Shown: positions 25,612 to 33,999 of the stretch, piece after piece
How positions within the stretch are numbered: the first letter of the stretch is position 1
Layout of the letters: every line of letters begins with the position of its first letter
Origin: DATAEE01 sp036258175
Lineage (GTDB): Bacteria > Acidobacteriota > Vicinamibacteria > Vicinamibacterales > 2-12-FULL-66-21
Direction: 5' to 3'
DNA: 64,000 nucleotides
NCBI GenBank assembly: GCA_036258175.1
Contig: DATAEE010000161.1
Coordinates: 1-64,000 of the forward strand
Notes under the pieces: model-generated
The model's input: the letters and a program-made list of their open reading frames with translations, nothing else
Databases searched by the model: none
Told to the model about the DNA's origin: nothing
Made by a program: the position numbers and the translations under genes

Positions 25612-27102
25612 ATGGATCTGGCAATGGACCCTGCAATCGCGGCGTCACCGCGTGATGGTACGTTCGACCTGATTCTGGTCGGCAGTGGCTTTGCGTCGTC
25701 GTTCTTTCTGCATCGGTATTTGCGCCGAGCTGATGTATCGGCTCGCGTGCTCGTTCTCGAACGCGGGGAGCTCCACGATCATCGGTGGCAGCTTACCCAT
25801 CGCGACGAGCTCGGGCGGGAGGCTTCAAGGAGCTATTCAGGCGATCGTTCTACGAAGCCGTGGGTCTTCCGTCTGGCGTTTGGCGGAAGCTCCAACTGCT
25901 GGTGGGCATGCACCCCGCGCTTCCTGCCGGAGGATTTCCGGCTCGAATCCACCTACGGCGTCGGCCGCGACTGGCCAGTCTCGTATGACGACCTGGAGGA
26001 GTATTACTGCGACGCCGAGGACATCATGGCGGTGTCGGGACCCGCCGATGGCTCACCGTATCCCCGGAGCCGGCCGTACCCTCAGCCGCCGCACCGCTTC
26101 TCCGATCCCGATCGCCTCTTCAAGCAGCGGTTTCCCGACCGTTTCTTCAATCAGCCCACGGCGCGGCCGAGCCGGGCGCTTGACTACGGACGTCCGCGGT
26201 GCTGTGCGAGCAGCGTCTGTTCGCGGTGCCCGATCGATTCGAAGTTCACCATCCTGAACAGTTTGACGCACCTCTACCAGTCGGACCCGCGCGTGACGCT
26301 TCTGACGGGCGCAACGGTTACGAGCCTGGACGTGGCGAACAACACAGTGACCGGCGTGCGCTATGAGCTCGCCGGCGCCGACCACGTCGCCAGGGCCGAT
26401 CTCGTCGGTCTCGGTGCGAACGCGATCTTCAACCCGTTCCTGCTGCTTCGTTCGGGCATCACGGACGGGATGGTGGGCCAGGGACTGGTCGAGCAGGTAT
26501 CGAGAGACGTGATCGTCGATCTCGATGGAGTGGACAATTTCCAGGGCAGCACGAGCATCACGGGCCTAGGGTACATGCTCTATCAGGGTGCACACCGACG
26601 CGATCGCGCGGCTGCGCTGATGGAATCGTGGAACGCCCCGCTCCTGCGAGACCAGCGGGGCAAATGGCGGCAGCGCATCAAACTGACGTTCATCTACGAA
26701 GACCTGCCCAAGCCCGAGAACCGTGTCGTGCTCGGCGCCGATCGCACGAAGCCGGATGTGCAGTACGGCGCGCCTTCACCCTACCTGCGCCGAGGACTCG
26801 ATGCGCTGGAACAGAGCCTGCCGCTGGTGCTCGAACCGCTGCCGGTCGAACGCTATTCTATCGTTCACCCCACGACCGCGTCATCGGAGGGGCATAACCT
26901 TGGAACCACGCCCATGGGAGACGAGCCGACGAGAAGCGTCGTGGACCGACATCTGCTGCACCATCGCGTGCGCAACCTGTTGGTCCTCGGCGGGAGCGTC
27001 TTCCCGACGATTTCTCCGGCGAACCCGACGCTGACGATTTGTGCCCTGTCGCTGTGGGCGGTCGATCGGCTGATGGGATCGTCGAGAGGCCGACCGTCAT
27101 GA
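25612..27102 (+). CDS. GMC-family FAD oxidoreductase (catalytic subunit)
   Basis: The 496-residue protein starts with a dinucleotide loop ILVGSGFASSFFLHR, has a GGSSNCWWACTPRF segment, and ends with the GMC C-terminal motif GHNLGTTPMG, then VLGGSVFPTISPANPTLTICA. An unusual cysteine cluster CCASSVCSRC near residue 205 recalls the cluster-like cysteines of FAD-dependent dehydrogenases in the gluconate/glucose dehydrogenase group. No signal peptide is present. Its stop overlaps the next gene's ATG, whose product has a Tat signal, so hitchhiker export with that subunit is plausible. Substrate is unknown, likely a sugar or alcohol. Confidence 0.85.
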   Translation: MDLAMDPAIAASPRDGTFDLILVGSGFASSFFLHRYLRRADVSARVLVLERGELHDHRWQLTHRDELGREASRSYSGDRSTKPWVFRLAFGGSSNCWWACTPRFLPEDFRLESTYGVGRDWPVSYDDLEEYYCDAEDIMAVSGPADGSPYPRSRPYPQPPHRFSDPDRLFKQRFPDRFFNQPTARPSRALDYGRPRCCASSVCSRCPIDSKFTILNSLTHLYQSDPRVTLLTGATVTSLDVANNTVTGVRYELAGADHVARADLVGLGANAIFNPFLLLRSGITDGMVGQGLVEQVSRDVIVDLDGVDNFQGSTSITGLGYMLYQGAHRRDRAAALMESWNAPLLRDQRGKWRQRIKLTFIYEDLPKPENRVVLGADRTKPDVQYGAPSPYLRRGLDALEQSLPLVLEPLPVERYSIVHPTTASSEGHNLGTTPMGDEPTRSVVDRHLLHHRVRNLLVLGGSVFPTISPANPTLTICALSLWAVDRLMGSSRGRPS

Positions 27103-27497
27103 TGACCCGACGTCGGTTCATCGGGATCGCGGCGCTGTGTGGAGCGCCGATCGCCGCAGGATCGCTGGTGTGGAGCGAGCCGGTCGAATGGTTGTACAGC
27201 CGCACAGCTCAACGAATCCGCGCGTTCTTGCAGAGCCCGGAAGAGCGGCTGCGGGCCCACTTCGACTATCTCGAACTCGATCCGGACAGCGTCAGAAGCT
27301 ACTTTGCCGACTGTGGCCGGTATCGCCACGGATTCTCACGCCGCCTGCCGCTGGCGCCCGATGTCTACACGAACTACCTGCTGTCCACCGATTTCTTCAG
27401 ACACGGGGGCGATGAATCGCGCCGCGTCCGCTACGTCGGCTACTATGATCCGGCTGTGACCCCATGCAACAATCCCCTGGCCCGCTTCGACAGCTGA
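27099..27497 (+). CDS. Tat-exported small subunit-like protein of GMC oxidoreductase
   Basis: The 132-residue product begins MMTRRRFIGIAALCGAPIA, a twin-arginine signal (RRRFIG). Its length, location and a mature region rich in aromatic and arginine residues fit the gluconate 2-dehydrogenase subunit 3-like small subunits that accompany GMC catalytic subunits and carry the Tat signal for the complex. Sequence similarity is weak by eye, so the link is mostly contextual. The ATG at 27099 overlaps the GMC stop, with ATGA coupling. Convergent with the GT-C gene. Confidence 0.7.
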   Translation: MMTRRRFIGIAALCGAPIAAGSLVWSEPVEWLYSRTAQRIRAFLQSPEERLRAHFDYLELDPDSVRSYFADCGRYRHGFSRRLPLAPDVYTNYLLSTDFFRHGGDESRRVRYVGYYDPAVTPCNNPLARFDS

Positions 27498-27511
27498 GCG
27501 GCGACGCTCAG
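27494..27511. terminator. Possible bidirectional hairpin between convergent stops
   Basis: CTGAGC-GGCGAC-GCTCAG forms a 6-bp stem that includes the stop codons of both convergent genes. No U-tract follows, so termination activity is doubtful. Confidence 0.35.
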
Positions 27512-29181
27512 TCAATCCCGATGTCATCCAAGCCGGCCTCTTCATCACAGCCATGCGGGGGCAGCCGGTCCCACCGCACGCGCGGCGAATCGCGTCGCAC
27601 GAACATGCAGCCGCCCTCGAGCAGAACGTCTTTGTAGTCACCCTGCAGGAACGGCTTCGCCAGTTCGGTCCGCCGCCGCAGCTGGAGAATGACATCCGGC
27701 TGCAGACGTCCGATCGAGTGGGCGAAGTCGAACTTCATATGGCCTGGCCTGAAGTCCGTGAACCGAATCGGTCCTTCAGACGCGCTCGCCGGAAGGTGTG
27801 CGACGACCCTGTCGTTCTTGCCCAGCAAGTCCACACTCGAACGATCGGCAAAGTACGGGATCGTCCCGGCTCGCATCACCGCCACCGTCGCATCTGGCAT
27901 CGTTGCGCGTCGGAGCAGCAGCGCCTGCCGGACATCGCGCTGATTTCCGTTGCCCGGTCCCGCATGCAGCACCGGACGCACCAACGCGGCTTCGGCCAGA
28001 GCGTCCATGCCGTGAATGCTGTTCAGGCTCACGACCGCATAGACGAGCGACGCCGCGAACGTCCACACCGATGCGCGCCGCAAACCTCTCAGCGTGATCG
28101 GATGATCCGCCTGCACCACTTCAATGAGCGCGGATGTCACCAGGTGCAGGGCGTAAGACAGCAGGACGAAGAACCCTGGCATCGCGATGCAGAAGTACCG
28201 GTTGCTTCCCCCCCAGTATTCCCACGCGTCTCCGCCGACGTAGATGCTGTACGCCATCTGCGCAGCGAGCGTCCAGAAGAGAAGCCAGATTCTCTTGTCC
28301 TTTCGAAACGCAAGCGTGAGCGTCAGCACGAACAGGAGCGGATTCGCCTTCCAGACGAACTGCAGGAGAACATACAAGCCGCGACTGAGCCGGACCGTCA
28401 GCGGCACCCCCGTCATTTTCAAGTAGTAGGTGTTGGGGAGAAGCTCCTCGTAGTACCAGATCCTGAACGTCGTCTGCGCGGCCACAGCCCCCGTGAGGAT
28501 GACGAGGCCCCACAGCGCATGTTTCCGCCGATGCACCGGATCGGTGAGGAGCATGAAGGAGTGAAACGCTAGAAACAGCACGACCATATCGGGCCGGACC
28601 AGGGTCGCGACGCCGAGCACGGGATAAAGCCAGCGCTGGAACGCGCCGGTCTCCATGCCCCGAATCGCCAGCCAGGTGCAGATCGTCGTCAGCAGCACCA
28701 GGACGCTGACTTCCATTCCCTGCAGGCTCCAGTTGTTGATGGGCAAATAGGTCGCCGTAAGAGCGACGGCGCCCCAGGCGATCAACCGGGAGCCGCCCGA
28801 TACGGCCAGCGCTATGGCGCGGACGTAGTACAAATTCAACGCGAGAAAGGCCGCGGCGGTCATCTGCACAAACAAACTGGTTTTGGATGGAGCGATCGGA
28901 AGCAGATGGATGAGGGACATATAGAGGACCCACAGCAGGTTCGTATATCCCTCGACTCGCTCACCACCAGGGTTCCACACCAGCCCGAAGCCCTGCGCGA
29001 GGTTTTTGCCGTACCGCATCGACACCATCGCGTCGTCGAACAGCGAGAAATATCGCTCGCCTTCGACCACGAAGCTTGTCCGGGCGATGAAGAGCGCGGC
29101 GTAGAAGAGGAAGCCGGCCACCGCGAGCAGAAACAGCATTTCATCGCGTCGATCGGCGCGCGCCGCGAGTTGTGCTGCCAT
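27508..29181 (-). CDS. GT-C superfamily membrane glycosyltransferase (AftB-like)
   Basis: The 557-residue polytopic protein has at least ten hydrophobic helices and a GT-C acidic pair at the first periplasmic loop (LFDDAMVSMRYGKNL), followed by GLVWNPGGERVEGYTNLLW, a pattern I associate with the mycobacterial AftB arabinosyltransferase-like family. A non-membrane C-terminal region of about 130 residues follows. It likely uses a polyprenyl-phosphate sugar donor in envelope glycan synthesis; the sugar is not determinable. The start ATG at 29181 lies 15 bases after the HTTM-DCC stop, with GAGG directly against it, so an alternative start is possible. Confidence 0.8.
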   Translation of the reverse strand: MAAQLAARADRRDEMLFLLAVAGFLFYAALFIARTSFVVEGERYFSLFDDAMVSMRYGKNLAQGFGLVWNPGGERVEGYTNLLWVLYMSLIHLLPIAPSKTSLFVQMTAAAFLALNLYYVRAIALAVSGGSRLIAWGAVALTATYLPINNWSLQGMEVSVLVLLTTICTWLAIRGMETGAFQRWLYPVLGVATLVRPDMVVLFLAFHSFMLLTDPVHRRKHALWGLVILTGAVAAQTTFRIWYYEELLPNTYYLKMTGVPLTVRLSRGLYVLLQFVWKANPLLFVLTLTLAFRKDKRIWLLFWTLAAQMAYSIYVGGDAWEYWGGSNRYFCIAMPGFFVLLSYALHLVTSALIEVVQADHPITLRGLRRASVWTFAASLVYAVVSLNSIHGMDALAEAALVRPVLHAGPGNGNQRDVRQALLLRRATMPDATVAVMRAGTIPYFADRSSVDLLGKNDRVVAHLPASASEGPIRFTDFRPGHMKFDFAHSIGRLQPDVILQLRRRTELAKPFLQGDYKDVLLEGGCMFVRRDSPRVRWDRLPPHGCDEEAGLDDIGID

Positions 29182-29195
29182 CCTCGACGTGACCG

Positions 29196-30488
29196 TCAGC
29201 CGCTGTTGGGAGTTCGGGACACCGTTGGTGCGGCTGGCAGCGGCAACTGGCAAGTCGCCGTCCTCCGGTGCGACGCGATGGCGCCGTACACCCGACGGCC
29301 GACGGCCGGCACGCCCGGCACGTAGAGCCACGGGAGCATCAGCCAGCCAAAGGGGACGACCCAGGCGATGGACCGATACGCATCGAAGCCGCGCAGGATT
29401 TCTCCACGCCTATTGATTACGTGCATATCGGTCAGGCAAGCGTCCCGATCAAGATCGGGGTACGACGCCGAGAGCGGGTCCCACTCCGCGGCAACGTCCG
29501 CGAAGCGCAATCGATGGAGCAGGTCCAGCCGACCGAGCACGGCAATGCTACGCGAGCACAGACCGCATCCGCCGTCGTACAGCACCAGCCGCGCGGGTGG
29601 CGCGGCGAATCGCGAGTGGAGATCCAGCGCAACTCGCTGCCAAGGCACCCAGAACACGAAGCAGACCATGAACTGCTCGAAGGTCGGCCCCATTAGCACG
29701 CGAATGCCCACGAGAAACGCGAGCCCCGCCGGGACGAGCAGAAGCCTCGCCGTCCGACTGAACAGTACCAACGGAAAGAACGTCTCCACGCTTACGGCGA
29801 TGGCGGCCAACGCCTGCGCCAGCCATGGATAACCGGCCACCACGAGTCCCCACGACGTCAACGGCTCGCCGTCCGAGATGCGATACTGCTGCCGCTGCAG
29901 CAGCAGGGCGAGATTGTCCGAGAAGATCCACTCGAGGCCCGAGTGTCGGAGCTTCGAGATCCCGGCCGCGCAGAAGATGAGCGCCCAGGCCACCCAGACG
30001 AACCGGATTGGCCAGGTGTATTCGCCGCTGTCAGCCGGGTGGGCCGGCGAGCGGTGTCTGGCGGACGCGAACACGGCATCCAGCGACCACGCGTCGCCGG
30101 CGCGCGACAGCGCGAGAGCCCCGAGGATAAACACCGGTAGGGTGTCGAAGTGTTGCGTCTGTCCGAAATTGTGCGGCAGTCCCATCAGATACGTGCCCAA
30201 GACGAAGGCGACGATCGTCGCCGCGCGCGTGAATAGGCCGATCGCGCCGAGCACCAGGGAGACTTTGAACACGACCTGCACCGCATCGAGCGCGTCGCGC
30301 GACAGCAACGGGATGTTGAACCAATCGAACAGCCAGATCGGCATCCAGAACACATCGGAATACGCGCCCCACGCGGCGTAGTCGTGCGGAATGTGCCAGA
30401 GGCACAGGCCCGTGAAGAAGAGTGCGCGGCACAGGCCGAGCGTCGTCGCTGGGCCCGGCTCGAACCAGAAGCGCGTCCAGGCGCTCAT
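29196..30488 (-). CDS. HTTM-domain membrane protein fused to DCC thiol-disulfide oxidoreductase domain
   Basis: The 430-residue protein has an N-terminal HTTM/vitamin K-dependent carboxylase-like membrane domain (about 1-310, GPATTLGLCRALFFTGL, FGQTQHFDTLPVF, several helices) and a C-terminal DUF393/DCC domain with the DGGCGLCSRS signature (DxxCxxC). DCC domains are predicted thiol oxidoreductases; HTTM domains include vitamin K epoxide-dependent carboxylases and many unknowns. A fusion suggests redox-coupled membrane chemistry. The ATG overlaps the stop of the small upstream gene by four bases. Confidence 0.85.
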   Translation of the reverse strand: MSAWTRFWFEPGPATTLGLCRALFFTGLCLWHIPHDYAAWGAYSDVFWMPIWLFDWFNIPLLSRDALDAVQVVFKVSLVLGAIGLFTRAATIVAFVLGTYLMGLPHNFGQTQHFDTLPVFILGALALSRAGDAWSLDAVFASARHRSPAHPADSGEYTWPIRFVWVAWALIFCAAGISKLRHSGLEWIFSDNLALLLQRQQYRISDGEPLTSWGLVVAGYPWLAQALAAIAVSVETFFPLVLFSRTARLLLVPAGLAFLVGIRVLMGPTFEQFMVCFVFWVPWQRVALDLHSRFAAPPARLVLYDGGCGLCSRSIAVLGRLDLLHRLRFADVAAEWDPLSASYPDLDRDACLTDMHVINRRGEILRGFDAYRSIAWVVPFGWLMLPWLYVPGVPAVGRRVYGAIASHRRTATCQLPLPAAPTVSRTPNSG

Positions 30489-30952
30489 GGGCGGCGGACC
30501 TCAGCGATCAGCTGCCGCCGCTCGGGCCGATCGAGATTGGCTGCCGCTGGATCAATCACCCATTCGAGTTCGTACAAGCGTAGCCCCGTCAGCGACGGCC
30601 CATCGTGGGCACCGGTACGTGCGAGCTCGTCATATCGGACCAGACAATCGACCAGCGCCTCCTGAAGTCTCGAGGCCCGATGCGGAGCGTTCAGGATCCT
30701 CCTGAATGCTTTTGGGAGGCGAGATTGATCGAAGGGTTGGATGTACTGATTGGCGTCGAGGGGGAACTCCTGCCCAGCGGACGTCACGCCGAACAACCTC
30801 AGCCAGGTAAATGTGGGCGCCCGCCATACCGCGGCAAACATCGGGTACTGCGAAAACGGCCAGTGCTCTTGGTCGCGGACGATGTGGTAGAGCGAGCCCA
30901 GGATCAGGCCGGCGAAAACGAGACTGAGAAATGCGCGCCTGCGGAGACTCAT
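30485..30952 (-). CDS. Hypothetical single-pass membrane protein, HTTM partner
   Basis: The 155-residue protein begins SLRRRAFLSLVFAGLILGSLYHIV, one transmembrane segment, followed by HWPFSQYPMFAAVW and a helical soluble region ending in RRQLIAEVRRP. It is coupled by ATGA overlap to the HTTM-DCC gene, and proteins with this WPF-YPMF motif are often found beside HTTM proteins, so a partner role is inferred from context. ATG at 30952 was chosen over an upstream in-frame ATG because it begins at the membrane segment. No catalytic motif is visible. Confidence 0.65.
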   Translation of the reverse strand: MSLRRRAFLSLVFAGLILGSLYHIVRDQEHWPFSQYPMFAAVWRAPTFTWLRLFGVTSAGQEFPLDANQYIQPFDQSRLPKAFRRILNAPHRASRLQEALVDCLVRYDELARTGAHDGPSLTGLRLYELEWVIDPAAANLDRPERRQLIAEVRRP

Positions 30953-31050
30953 GGCACCAGCTACGCAACTCTGCCCTGTGGCAGCCACGCGGTAGAGCAA
31001 GCGACATTCCTGCCTTCCTTCAGGGCTCGCGAGCCTCGTCGGCCAATCTC

Positions 31051-31064
31051 GACCATTAATGGTC
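31051..31064. promoter_or_regulatory. Candidate operator, 14-bp perfect palindrome
   Basis: GACCATTAATGGTC is a perfect 14-base palindrome with an AT-rich centre in the 240-base divergent gap between the HTTM operon and the GT2 gene. Its form suits a dimeric regulator site controlling one or both promoters. No promoter consensus was convincingly found around it. Confidence 0.45.
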
Positions 31065-31192
31065 ATTTGAGTATCCAGATGTGGCAACCCGACACACTCT
31101 TGCGGCTGTGCCGGCCAGTCTCTGCCTCAATCGTCGTGGCGCGCGCTTTGCGTCGCGCGATCCTCCTTTTCAGGGTCCGTAAGGACTCGGAT

Positions 31193-32230
31193 ATGGGTAT
31201 ATCCGTCATCATCTGCACCGCGAATCGCGCCGGTTATCTGCGCGATACGCTGGCCAGCCTCGCGACCGTGCGGACCCCGCAACCTACCGAGCTACTGGTT
31301 CTGGATAACAGATCAGTCGATTCAACGCGGCGCGTCGTCGAAGAGGCCGCACGGTCGTTCCCGTTCGCGGTGCGCTACGTGTACGAGGGCGAGCCAGGCA
31401 AGTACGCCGCACTGAACACCGGGATCAGGGCCGCCGGCGGACACGTGATCCTTGCCACCGACGACGATGCTCGTTTCGAGCCGGATTGGATCGAGCAGGC
31501 GGTGGAGGGGCTGTCGCGGCATGCCTGCGGATTCGTAGGAGGACGCGTCGTCCCGCTCTGGGAAGGACAGAAGCCCGCCTGGCTGGACGAGCGCAATTCA
31601 CTCTACACAAAGGTCATCGCGTTGCTCGATTACGGCGATCAGGTGCGCGAGTTCGGCCGGACGATCTCGTGGCCATTGGGCGTCAACGTCGCCTACCGGC
31701 GAGACGTTCTTGAGCACGTCGGGTTATTCGACAATCGGTTGGGCAGAAAGTGGGGGACTCTAAGAAACCAGGCCCAGCGTGAATGGCACTTGCGTGCTCG
31801 AGCCGCCGGCGTCCGCGGCTTCTACCTCCCGGGTATGATCGTCCACCACCTGGTGGCCCGCGAACGGCTGAACAAAGCGTATTTCCGACGGTGGCTGTAC
31901 TGGCACGGCATCAGCCGAGCGCTGCTGTATCGGTATTACGGCTTCGACATGGAAGAGCCGGAGCTCGAGCATTCTCCGCATTCCGGCGCCCATTGCCTCG
32001 GTGGAGTGCCGCGCCATCTGGTGCGCAAGGCGGCGCGGTCGATCCGCAGCGTCGTCTGGCACACGCTGAAACGCGACCGGGAAGTCGCCCTCCAGCACGA
32101 GTTGTGGCTGTGCTTTTTCGCAGGAGTCGTGCGTCAACGGTGGGTCGACCGCAACCTCGCCGTCGCAGAGGGACCGGCGACCGTGCGAGCTCCCGCTCGC
32201 GGGGAGGACGCGGCGGCGACGACCTACTGA
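31193..32230 (+). CDS. Family 2 glycosyltransferase
   Basis: The 345-residue protein has a GT2/GT-A fold: ISVIICTANRAGYLRDTLAS, LLVLDNRSVD, and the donor-binding DXD as ATDDDARFEPDW. AAGGA lies seven bases upstream of the ATG at 31193. The segment where many GT2 enzymes carry an ED catalytic base reads NQAQREWHLRARAAG, keeping an E-R pair but with glutamines where acidic residues are common. A terminal amphipathic region suggests peripheral membrane association. It likely acts in surface polysaccharide synthesis near the divergent GT-C cluster. The end overlaps the minus-strand hypothetical gene by seven bases. Confidence 0.85.
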   Translation: MGISVIICTANRAGYLRDTLASLATVRTPQPTELLVLDNRSVDSTRRVVEEAARSFPFAVRYVYEGEPGKYAALNTGIRAAGGHVILATDDDARFEPDWIEQAVEGLSRHACGFVGGRVVPLWEGQKPAWLDERNSLYTKVIALLDYGDQVREFGRTISWPLGVNVAYRRDVLEHVGLFDNRLGRKWGTLRNQAQREWHLRARAAGVRGFYLPGMIVHHLVARERLNKAYFRRWLYWHGISRALLYRYYGFDMEEPELEHSPHSGAHCLGGVPRHLVRKAARSIRSVVWHTLKRDREVALQHELWLCFFAGVVRQRWVDRNLAVAEGPATVRAPARGEDAAATTY

Positions 32231-32853
32231 AGCACCACCGCCTGCCCTGCCGCGACCTTGATTTCGCGGATGCGCGCCGGCAACTCGAACGGATCGTCGA
32301 GCGAGACGCCTGACGGGTTGTCGGGCCGGCGCGTGTAGTAGCTGACGACTTCCTGCAGCACCACTTTTGGCACGGGCACGCCGCCGATGGTTGCGCTGTC
32401 GAGCGTGAAACGCCCGACGCCATCCTGCGTCTGCAACCGGCCGGTGGCCTGGATCGGTAGCTTGCCGCTCACGTACCCGAGGGGATCCGACCACCCGCGC
32501 TTCTTCTGCTGTCGAACGGCGTCGAGGTCGACCGTCGCGCGCCCTTCCAGTTTGCCGTCGCCTACGATCGTGACGTACGGGTCCGTCACACCGGCGGGAA
32601 TCTCAGACGCCGCGTGATAGCGCAAATACGAATTCACTTCCGGCTCGGTGATCGTCGTAAAGCGGGGGTTCTTTGCGCGCGGCACGCCGCTGTTCTCGGT
32701 GATCTGGACCAGCTTCCGCACGAGGCTGTCGGCGTCTCCGCGCGTGAGCTTGCTGTCGCCACGCGGCACGGCAACCGCGACGCACGCGAGCGCTCCCACC
32801 AGCGCCAGACGACGGCCGAGCTCGATCCCAGACACAGAGATTTCAGGATACAC
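32224..32853 (-). CDS. Hypothetical exported protein
   Basis: The 209-residue product has an N-terminal hydrophobic signal (about 13-30, RRLALVGALACVAVAVP) and a mature domain with LVRKLVQITENSG, then repeated beta-like stretches (VTIVGDGKLEGRATVDLD, GRFTLDSATIGGVPVPK). I do not recognise the family; the strand pattern suggests a beta-rich periplasmic domain. The assigned GTG start sits five bases from a palindrome at 32858, so the true start might be an internal GTG near codon 7. It is the last gene of the sigma/anti-sigma/Spy-like operon, placing it in an envelope stress context. Confidence 0.6.
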   Translation of the reverse strand: MYPEISVSGIELGRRLALVGALACVAVAVPRGDSKLTRGDADSLVRKLVQITENSGVPRAKNPRFTTITEPEVNSYLRYHAASEIPAGVTDPYVTIVGDGKLEGRATVDLDAVRQQKKRGWSDPLGYVSGKLPIQATGRLQTQDGVGRFTLDSATIGGVPVPKVVLQEVVSYYTRRPDNPSGVSLDDPFELPARIREIKVAAGQAVVLQ

Positions 32854-32857
32854 CCGC

Positions 32858-32873
32858 TCCGGCTAAAGCCGGA
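32858..32873. repeat. Palindrome TCCGGCT-AAAG-type repeat in an operon gap
   Basis: TCCGGCT-AA-AGCCGGA is a perfect 16-base inverted repeat filling most of the 22-base gap between two minus-strand genes and abutting the GTG start of the downstream one. It shares the GGCTAAAGCC core with the 1257 copy, and flanking bases extend the stem imperfectly. Confidence 0.75.
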
Positions 32874-32875
32874 CG

Positions 32876-33415
32876 CTATTGCGGGACTCTTCGGTGATTC
32901 TGACGCTGCGGCCGGTTGGCTTGGCGGGCCTTCATCAGGAGCTCGAGTTTCTGCCGCTCCATCCGCTCCTCGAAAACCCTGAAACGGGCTCGCTGGCGAA
33001 GATCGAGGACGCCGTCGAGCGCCTCGTAGGCCTGCCGCAGCTCAGCCGCGGCGCGCTCGTCATGGTCCGCAAGCGCCTTGAGACGCTCTCGAAGCGCCCC
33101 TTCATCGGGCGCGGCAGGTTGGCTCGCCTGCCCCGCCAGCCGCCCAAGGTCCTGCAGGATCCGGTGCCGCGCCTGCTGGTTGCGCCGCCGGACTTCTTGC
33201 AGGGTTTTCATGCGGGACACGAACTGACCGTACTGCGCGTCGCTCAACTGCAGGGATTCTTGCGCCTGGACGAGCACGTAAGCGTCCAAAAGCCGCGCGA
33301 CCTGCGCAGGATTCAACCCGCCCGGCGGCAGCGTGTCGGGCGATGGTTGTCCCTGGGGCGCCGCATGCAGCGCGGCGGGCAGCAGGACGATGGCGAGCGC
33401 GAGTCGGCGAACCAT
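32876..33415 (-). CDS. Periplasmic Spy/CpxP-like helical protein
   Basis: The 179-residue protein has a signal peptide (VRRLALAIVLLPAALHAAPQ) and a mature helical region LQLSDAQYGQFVSRMKTLQEVRRR, then ALADHDERAAAELRQAYEALDGVLDLRQRARFRVFEE, resembling Spy/CpxP-type chaperone or metal-resistance proteins (an LTxxQ-like repeat). It likely acts in the periplasm as an ATP-independent chaperone or regulator. Its ATG shares one base with the anti-sigma stop (TGATG), so the sigma, anti-sigma and this gene are translationally coupled. Confidence 0.72.
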   Translation of the reverse strand: MVRRLALAIVLLPAALHAAPQGQPSPDTLPPGGLNPAQVARLLDAYVLVQAQESLQLSDAQYGQFVSRMKTLQEVRRRNQQARHRILQDLGRLAGQASQPAAPDEGALRERLKALADHDERAAAELRQAYEALDGVLDLRQRARFRVFEERMERQKLELLMKARQANRPQRQNHRRVPQ

Positions 33416-33999
33416 CAGAGCGATCCGTCACCCAGCTGTTCGCGCAGGAGACGCGCCAGCTCGTTCTGCTCTTCGCGGGAAAGGTCCTCAGCCGCGCGCT
33501 CGGCGCTGCCGGGCCCGAGACCCAGGCCCGCGGCATCAACCGCCTCCCAGTCGATGCCATCCGCCATCGTGGCGACGAAGGTCCACTCGAGATCCGCCTC
33601 GAACGAGTCGAGATCCACTGCCGGCGCCGAGATCGGGGCCGGCGTTGTGGCGGCCGAGTCGAGGACCGGGCGCGGACTGCGGAACCAGACGGCTGCAACC
33701 ACCAGCAACGCGAGGGTCGCGGCGGCGGCCAGCGCGATACCCGGACGGCGAAGTGCGTCGAGAAGGTCGAAGGCACGCGACGGCTGCTCTTCGTCAACCG
33801 CCTCGCGAACCTGCGCACTGAAGCGATCCCAGAACAGCGGCGACGGTTCGGGGATGTCAACCGCTCGCGCATCGGCGAGCGCCGCCGTGAGCCCTTCTGC
33901 CTGTCGCCGGCACGCCTCGCAGGACTCGAGGTGTGCGACCCGGTCGGGCCGCAGGATGCCTTCGACATGCTCGACGAATTCGGCGTCGGTCAGATGCAC
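33415..33999 (-). CDS. Anti-sigma factor with zinc-finger motif
   Basis: The 194-residue protein has an N-terminal ZAS-type zinc-binding motif HLESCEACRR (HxxxCxxC), a basic/acidic cytoplasmic segment, one transmembrane helix (about 92-108, GIALAAAATLALLVVAAVWF) and a periplasmic tail with acidic and tryptophan-rich character (DWEAVDAAG). This is the architecture of RseA-like or ChrR/RskA-type ECF anti-sigma factors. It overlaps the sigma gene by ten bases, keeping the pair stoichiometric. The signal sensed cannot be deduced. Confidence 0.9.
   Translation of the reverse strand: MHLTDAEFVEHVEGILRPDRVAHLESCEACRRQAEGLTAALADARAVDIPEPSPLFWDRFSAQVREAVDEEQPSRAFDLLDALRRPGIALAAAATLALLVVAAVWFRSPRPVLDSAATTPAPISAPAVDLDSFEADLEWTFVATMADGIDWEAVDAAGLGLGPGSAERAAEDLSREEQNELARLLREQLGDGSL

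Noticed and set aside
31193..32230. GT2 lacking its catalytic acid
   Set aside because: The NQAQREW segment may be the normal form in this subfamily; the DXD motif is intact, so inactivity cannot be claimed.
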